Position numbers and translations under genes: made by a program. Below, piece after piece: positions 59,472 to 64,000 of a stretch of DNA of 64,000 bases (its first letter is position 1; each line of letters opens with the position of its first letter). This DNA is from Parietaria judaica (lineage: Eukaryota > Streptophyta > Magnoliopsida > Rosales > Urticaceae): the NCBI GenBank assembly GCA_954871525.1, contig OX940871.1:14352532-14416531 (forward strand), given 5' to 3'. A model generated the notes under the pieces. That model searched no databases. It was not told the origin of the DNA and saw only the letters and a list, made by a program, of their open reading frames with translations.

Positions 59472-60768
59472 TTTTAATTGTTGTAGTTTTATTAATATAA
59501 TATTGAATTGTTGTGAGTTATTTTGTTATTTGAAAAAGTATTAAATGTAATGTTGAATTGTTGTGAGTGATTTTGTTGTTTTAAAACTATTAAATGTAAT
59601 ATTTAATTATTGTAAGTGATTTTGTTGTTTTAAAATTATTAAATGTTTTGTTTAACTGTTGTAAGCGATTATGTTGTTTTAATATTAAATTTAATTTTGA
59701 ATTGTTCGAAGTGATTTTGTTGTTTTAAAATTAATAAATGTAATGAAGTTGATACTCGCCGCGGCACAATGTTTACAATGCCGTGGCATGACCTATTGAA
59801 CCATGGGTAATAACCGTAGTCGAACTCACGCCACGGCATATCAAAATCTATGCCTCGGCATTTTAAGAATGGCCGCGGCAGAATCGCAGTAACGCCGCGG
59901 CGTTTAATGACTTACAGAGTGCATGCTCTCTGTATAATTTGAAACAACATATAAGCCTCGGCATGGTATCAGCAAGCCGTGGCTTTCTTGGCCAGGCCAA
60001 GGCATGGGTATTATAATGCCGCGACTTACCTCGTCTGTTTACTAATGTACCCTCATAATTATGCTACTCGCCGAGGCCTTTAGTGAACGTGCCGCGGCGA
60101 GTTGCATAATCAAGAGGGAAAATTTGTAAATTAAAATGAATCCATGGCGTGTTCATTCAAATGCCGCGGCATGATAAGTAAATTTACAATGTATTTATTA
60201 GTTATCATATTAATTGTAACACAATTTTAGTAAATTTAATTCTCTCATTAATAAACTATGAAAATGTTGATAATTTTATTATAAAAAAAACAAAATAATG
60301 CAATTAATAATCATAACTAAATAATCGTTCAAATAAAAAACACAACATTGTACTATTAATTATATAATTTTTTAAACCAAAAACATAAAAATAAATATAA
60401 CTACATTAATTTTATCGGTTTATAGTCTAGGGTAAAATTGTAAAAATTAATTAACTACGCCGCGGCTTTTTTCGTAGAAGCCACGGCTCTATCTCAAACG
60501 TCGGATATATCCGTTGCAGAAACTGAACACGCCGCGGCATGTGTTATACCTGCCACGGCTTTCTGTCGCTGACACAAAAACGGCTAGTTATTTTTTTCAC
60601 CAGAATTATTACACCACAACGGTAATAAACGGCTATATTTGTCAAAATAATGTTAAAAACGTTTAAATTCACACAAATCTTCTATTTAATTCTATACTTG
60701 CTCACATTTTATTCTATTGTTCACCAAATTTATCCTTAGATTCAAAAATATCATCATTTTTCTTAGTT

Positions 60769-61203
60769 ATGGATGATCGTTCTCGTTTCGGTTTGTCATC
60801 GGAATATCACCAAGTCTTTTACGTGTTTTCCTCTTCCTCTTCCTCCAATGATGATAGTTTTTTGATGGAAACAAGTTCCAATAATACTAATGTCATCTCC
60901 TCCGACGACACCGAGGAGTTTGAAATGCCTCCGAATCCAACTCTAAATCGGACCTCTCATGCCGCTGGGCCACGACCGACGAGGGGGCGTGGGCGTGGAC
61001 ATGGTAGGCCACCGTCTTTACTATGGGAAACAGATTTTCAAATGAGGCTCAAATGGAACAATGAGACTCAAACTCAAGATAGGTACGCGAAATGCAAATG
61101 GTGCCGACAAGAGATTCTCGCAATCGTTGAACGAGGCACAACTCATTTACGTCGACATGCCAATCGTTGTCGTAGAGATTTAGGTATTGATGACGAATTA
61201 TGA
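60769..61203 (+). CDS. BED-type zinc-finger protein, array 2 unit 2
   Basis: This is the counterpart of 20663 but with 144 codons, four residues shorter, because two GGGCGT hexamers are missing from the Arg-Gly tract. Otherwise the protein is the same and the leader and TATA-like element are present. This gives a direct view of tract-length change since the segmental duplication. Confidence 0.55.
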   Translation: MDDRSRFGLSSEYHQVFYVFSSSSSSNDDSFLMETSSNNTNVISSDDTEEFEMPPNPTLNRTSHAAGPRPTRGRGRGHGRPPSLLWETDFQMRLKWNNETQTQDRYAKCKWCRQEILAIVERGTTHLRRHANRCRRDLGIDDEL

Positions 61204-62500
61204 TTTTAATTGTTGTAGTTTTATTAATATAATATTGAATTGTTGTGAGTTATTTTGTTATTTGAAAAAGTATTAAATGTAATATTGAATTGTTGTGAGT
61301 GATTTTATTGTTTTAAAACTATTAAATGTAATATTTAATTATTGTAAGTGATTTTGTTGTTTTAAAATTATTAAATGTTTTGTTTAACTGTTGTAAGCGA
61401 TTATGTTGTTTTAATATTAAATTTAATTTTGAATTGTTCGAAGTGATTTTGTTGTTTTAAAATTAATAAATGTAATGAAGTTGATACTCGCCGCGGCACA
61501 ATGTTTACAATGCCGTGGCATGACCTATTGAACCATGAGCAATAACCGTAGTCGAACTCACGCCACGGCATATCAAAATCTATGCCTCGGCGTTTTAACA
61601 ATGGCCGCGGCAGAATCGCAGTAACGCCGCGGCGTTTAATGACTTACAGAGTGCATGCTCTCTGTATAATTTGAAACAACATATAGGCCTCGGCATGGTA
61701 TCAGCAAGCCGTGGCTTTCTTGGCCATGCCAAGGCATGGGTATTATAATGCCGCGACTTACCTCGTCTGTTTACTAATGTACCCTCATAATTATGCAACT
61801 CGCCGAGGCCTTTAGTGAACGTGCCACGGCGAGTTGCATAATCAAGAGGGCAAATTTGTAAATTAAAATGAAGCCACGGCGTGTTCATTCAAATGCCGCG
61901 GCATGATAAGTAAATTTACAATGTATTTATTAGTTATCATATTAATTGTAACACAATTTTAGTAAATTTAATTATCTCATTAATAAACTATGAAAATGTT
62001 GATAATTTTATTATAAAAAAAACAAAATAATGCAATTAATAATCATAACTAAATAATCGTTCAAACAAAAAACACAACATTGTACTATTAATTATATAAT
62101 TTTTCAAACCAAAAACATAAAAATAAATATAATTACATTAATTTTATCGGTTTAAAGTCTAGGGTAAAATTGTAAAAATTAATTAATTACGCCGCGGCTT
62201 TTTTTGTAGAAGCCACGGCTCTATCTCAAACGTCGGATATATCCGTTGCAGAAACTGAACACGCCGCGACATGTGTTATACCTGCCACGGCTTTCTGTCG
62301 CTGACACAAAAACGGCTAGTTATTTTTTTCACCCGAATTATTACACCACAACGGTAATAAACGGCTATATTTGTCAAAATAATGTTAAAAACGTTTAAAT
62401 TCACACAAATCTTCTATTTAATTCTATACTTGCTCACATTTTATTCTATTGTTCACCAAATTTATCCTTAGATTCAAAAATATCATCATTTTTCTTAGTT

Positions 62501-62953
62501 ATGGATGATCGTTCTCGTTTCGGTTTGTCATCGGAATATCACCAAGTCTTTTACGTGTTTTCCTCTTCCTCTTCCTCCAATGATGATAGTTTTTTGATGG
62601 AAACAAGTTCCAATAATACTAATGTCATCTCCTCCGACGACACCGAGGAGTTTGAAATGCCTCCGAATCCAACTCTAAATCGGACCTCTCATGCCGCTGG
62701 GCCACGACCGACGAGGGGGCGTGGGCGTGGGCGTGGGCGTGGGCGTGGACATGGTAGGCCACCGTCTTTACTATGGGAAACAGATTTTCAAATGAGGCTC
62801 AAATGGAACAATGAGACTCAAACTCAAGATAGGTACGCGAAATGCAAATGGTGCCGACAAGAGATTCTCGCAATCGTTGAACAAGGCACAACTCATTTAC
62901 GTCGACATGCCAATCGTTGTCGTAGAGATTTAGGTATTGATGACGAGTTATGA
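62501..62953 (+). CDS. BED-type zinc-finger protein, array 2 unit 3
   Basis: 150 codons, the same tract length as the copy at 22408. It has one change inside the finger region, VEQGTTHL in place of VERGTTHL, and a synonymous change near the end (GAG for GAA). The likely zinc ligands are intact. Its upstream GC-palindrome block is closer to array 1 unit 3 than to unit 2, which suggests exchange between units. Confidence 0.55.
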   Translation: MDDRSRFGLSSEYHQVFYVFSSSSSSNDDSFLMETSSNNTNVISSDDTEEFEMPPNPTLNRTSHAAGPRPTRGRGRGRGRGRGHGRPPSLLWETDFQMRLKWNNETQTQDRYAKCKWCRQEILAIVEQGTTHLRRHANRCRRDLGIDDEL

Positions 62954-64000
62954 TTTTAATTGTTGTAGTTTTATTAATATAATATTGAATTGTTGTGAGT
63001 TATTTTGTTATTTGAAAAAGTATTAAATGTAATATTGAATTGTTGTGAGTGATTTTATTGTTTTAAAACTATTAAATGTAATATTTAATTATTGTAAGTG
63101 ATTTTGTTGTTTTAAAATTATTAAATGTTTTGTTTAACTGTTGTAAGCGATTATGTTGTTTTAATATTAAATTTAATTTTGAATTGTTCGAAGTGATTTT
63201 GTTGTTTTAAAATTAATAAATGTAATGAAGTTGATACTCACCGCGGCACAATGTTTACAATGCCGTGGCATGACCTATTGAACCATGAGCAATAACCGTA
63301 GTCGAACTCACGCCACGGCATATCAAAATCTATGCCTCGGCGTTTTAACAATGGCCGCGGCAGAATCGCAGTAACGCCGCGGCGTTTAATGACTTACAGA
63401 GTGCATGCTCTCTGTATAATTTGAAACAACATATAGGCCTCGGCATGGTATCAGCAAGCCGTGGCTTTCTTGGCCATGCCAAGGCATGGGTATTATAATG
63501 CCGCGACTTACCTCGTCTGTTTACTAATGTACCCTCATAATTATGCAACTCGCCGAGGCCTTTAGTGAACGTGCCACGGCGAGTTGCATAATCAAGAGGG
63601 CAAATTTGTAAATTAAAATGAAGCCACGGCGTGTTCATTCAAATGCCGCGGCATGATAAGTAAATTTACAATGTATTTATTAGTTATCATATTAATTGTA
63701 ACACAATTTTAGTAAATTTAATTATCTCATTAATAAACTATGAAAATGTTGATAATTTTATTATAAAAAAAACAAAATAATGCAATTAATAATCATAACT
63801 AAATAATCGTTCAAACAAAAAACACAACATTGTACTATTAATTATATAATTTTTCAAACCAAAAACATAAAAATAAATATAATTACATTAATTTTTTCGG
63901 TTTAAAGTCTAGGGTAAAATTGTAAAAATTAATTAATTACGCCGCGGCTTTTTTTGTAGAAGCCACGGCTCTATCTCAAACGTCGGATATATCCGTTGCA

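Larger units (their letters stand above)
49306..64000 (+). repeat. Segmental duplication, copy 2
   Basis: This is the partner of the block starting at 7036. It runs collinearly to about 53290. There it jumps to sequence equivalent to about 15370 in copy 1, omitting a hexamer and other monomers. It then carries an extra internal tandem duplication. The net change between landmarks 10300-17461 and 52569-57562 is 2168 bp, six monomers. It continues past the right window edge. Confidence 0.88.
57512..64000 (+). repeat. ~1.75-kb BED-unit macrosatellite, array 2
   Basis: One left-truncated unit and full units starting at 59022, 60769 and 62501, spaced 1747 and 1732 bp. The contents and order match array 1, including GC-palindrome blocks at about 58132-58945, 59755-60560, 61490-62300 and 63240 to the edge. 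The last unit is cut by the window end. Confidence 0.92.

Noticed and set aside
23252..63638. Minus-strand frames of 66 and 97 codons (MLKRRGIDFD..., MNTPWLHFNL...) repeated in each unit
   Set aside because: They lie antisense across GC-palindrome clusters and the hairpin, show no recognisable domain, and are disrupted in other units. Their similarity follows from unit duplication.

Overview
This window looks like repeat-dense heterochromatin from a flowering-plant nuclear genome. Almost all of it is tandem repeat. The remainder is two classes of plant DNA transposon, one CACTA-like and one Mutator-like, carrying captured or decayed gene pieces. I see no bacterial-type operons, rRNA, tRNA or CRISPR arrays, and no confidently functional host gene.

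Layout. (1) 1-17410: an AT-rich satellite of about 361 bp per monomer, roughly 48 copies head to tail. Two main monomer types (A and B) are arranged in changing higher-order repeats: A-A-B trimers, then hexamers of about 2165 bp, then A-B dimers. (2) 17411-29977: CACTA-derived DNA. Its left part is an array of units of about 1.75 kb, each with a small BED-type zinc-finger reading frame, a 50-bp minisatellite and clusters of the palindrome TGCCGCGGCA. Its right part holds a minus-strand, frameshifted transposon-type gene with a 5' leader intron, and ends at a CACTA terminus at 29977. (3) 29978-40851: the same satellite, about 30 monomers, here mostly as a 3615-bp ten-monomer repeat. (4) 40852-45952: a 5.1-kb Mutator-like element with terminal inverted repeats and a perfect 9-bp target duplication. 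It carries captured gene-start fragments and about 3 kb of a 20-bp palindromic minisatellite. (5) 45962-57511: satellite again, about 32 monomers. (6) 57512-64000: a second copy of the BED-unit array, running off the window.

The stretch from about 49306 to the right edge is a second copy of about 7036-23900. It has the same satellite/transposon junction and the same inherited defects, but its satellite part is shorter by six monomers' worth of DNA. The order of events I infer is: CACTA insertion into satellite; internal amplification of a segment of it; loss of its left end by joining at a 7-bp microhomology; duplication of the whole block; then further unequal exchange. The Mutator-like element also inserted into already-formed satellite.

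If anything here is active, the best candidates are the BED zinc-finger frames, several of which are open and have a TATA-like leader, and the methylatable GC palindromes beside them. Nothing in the sequence alone proves expression.
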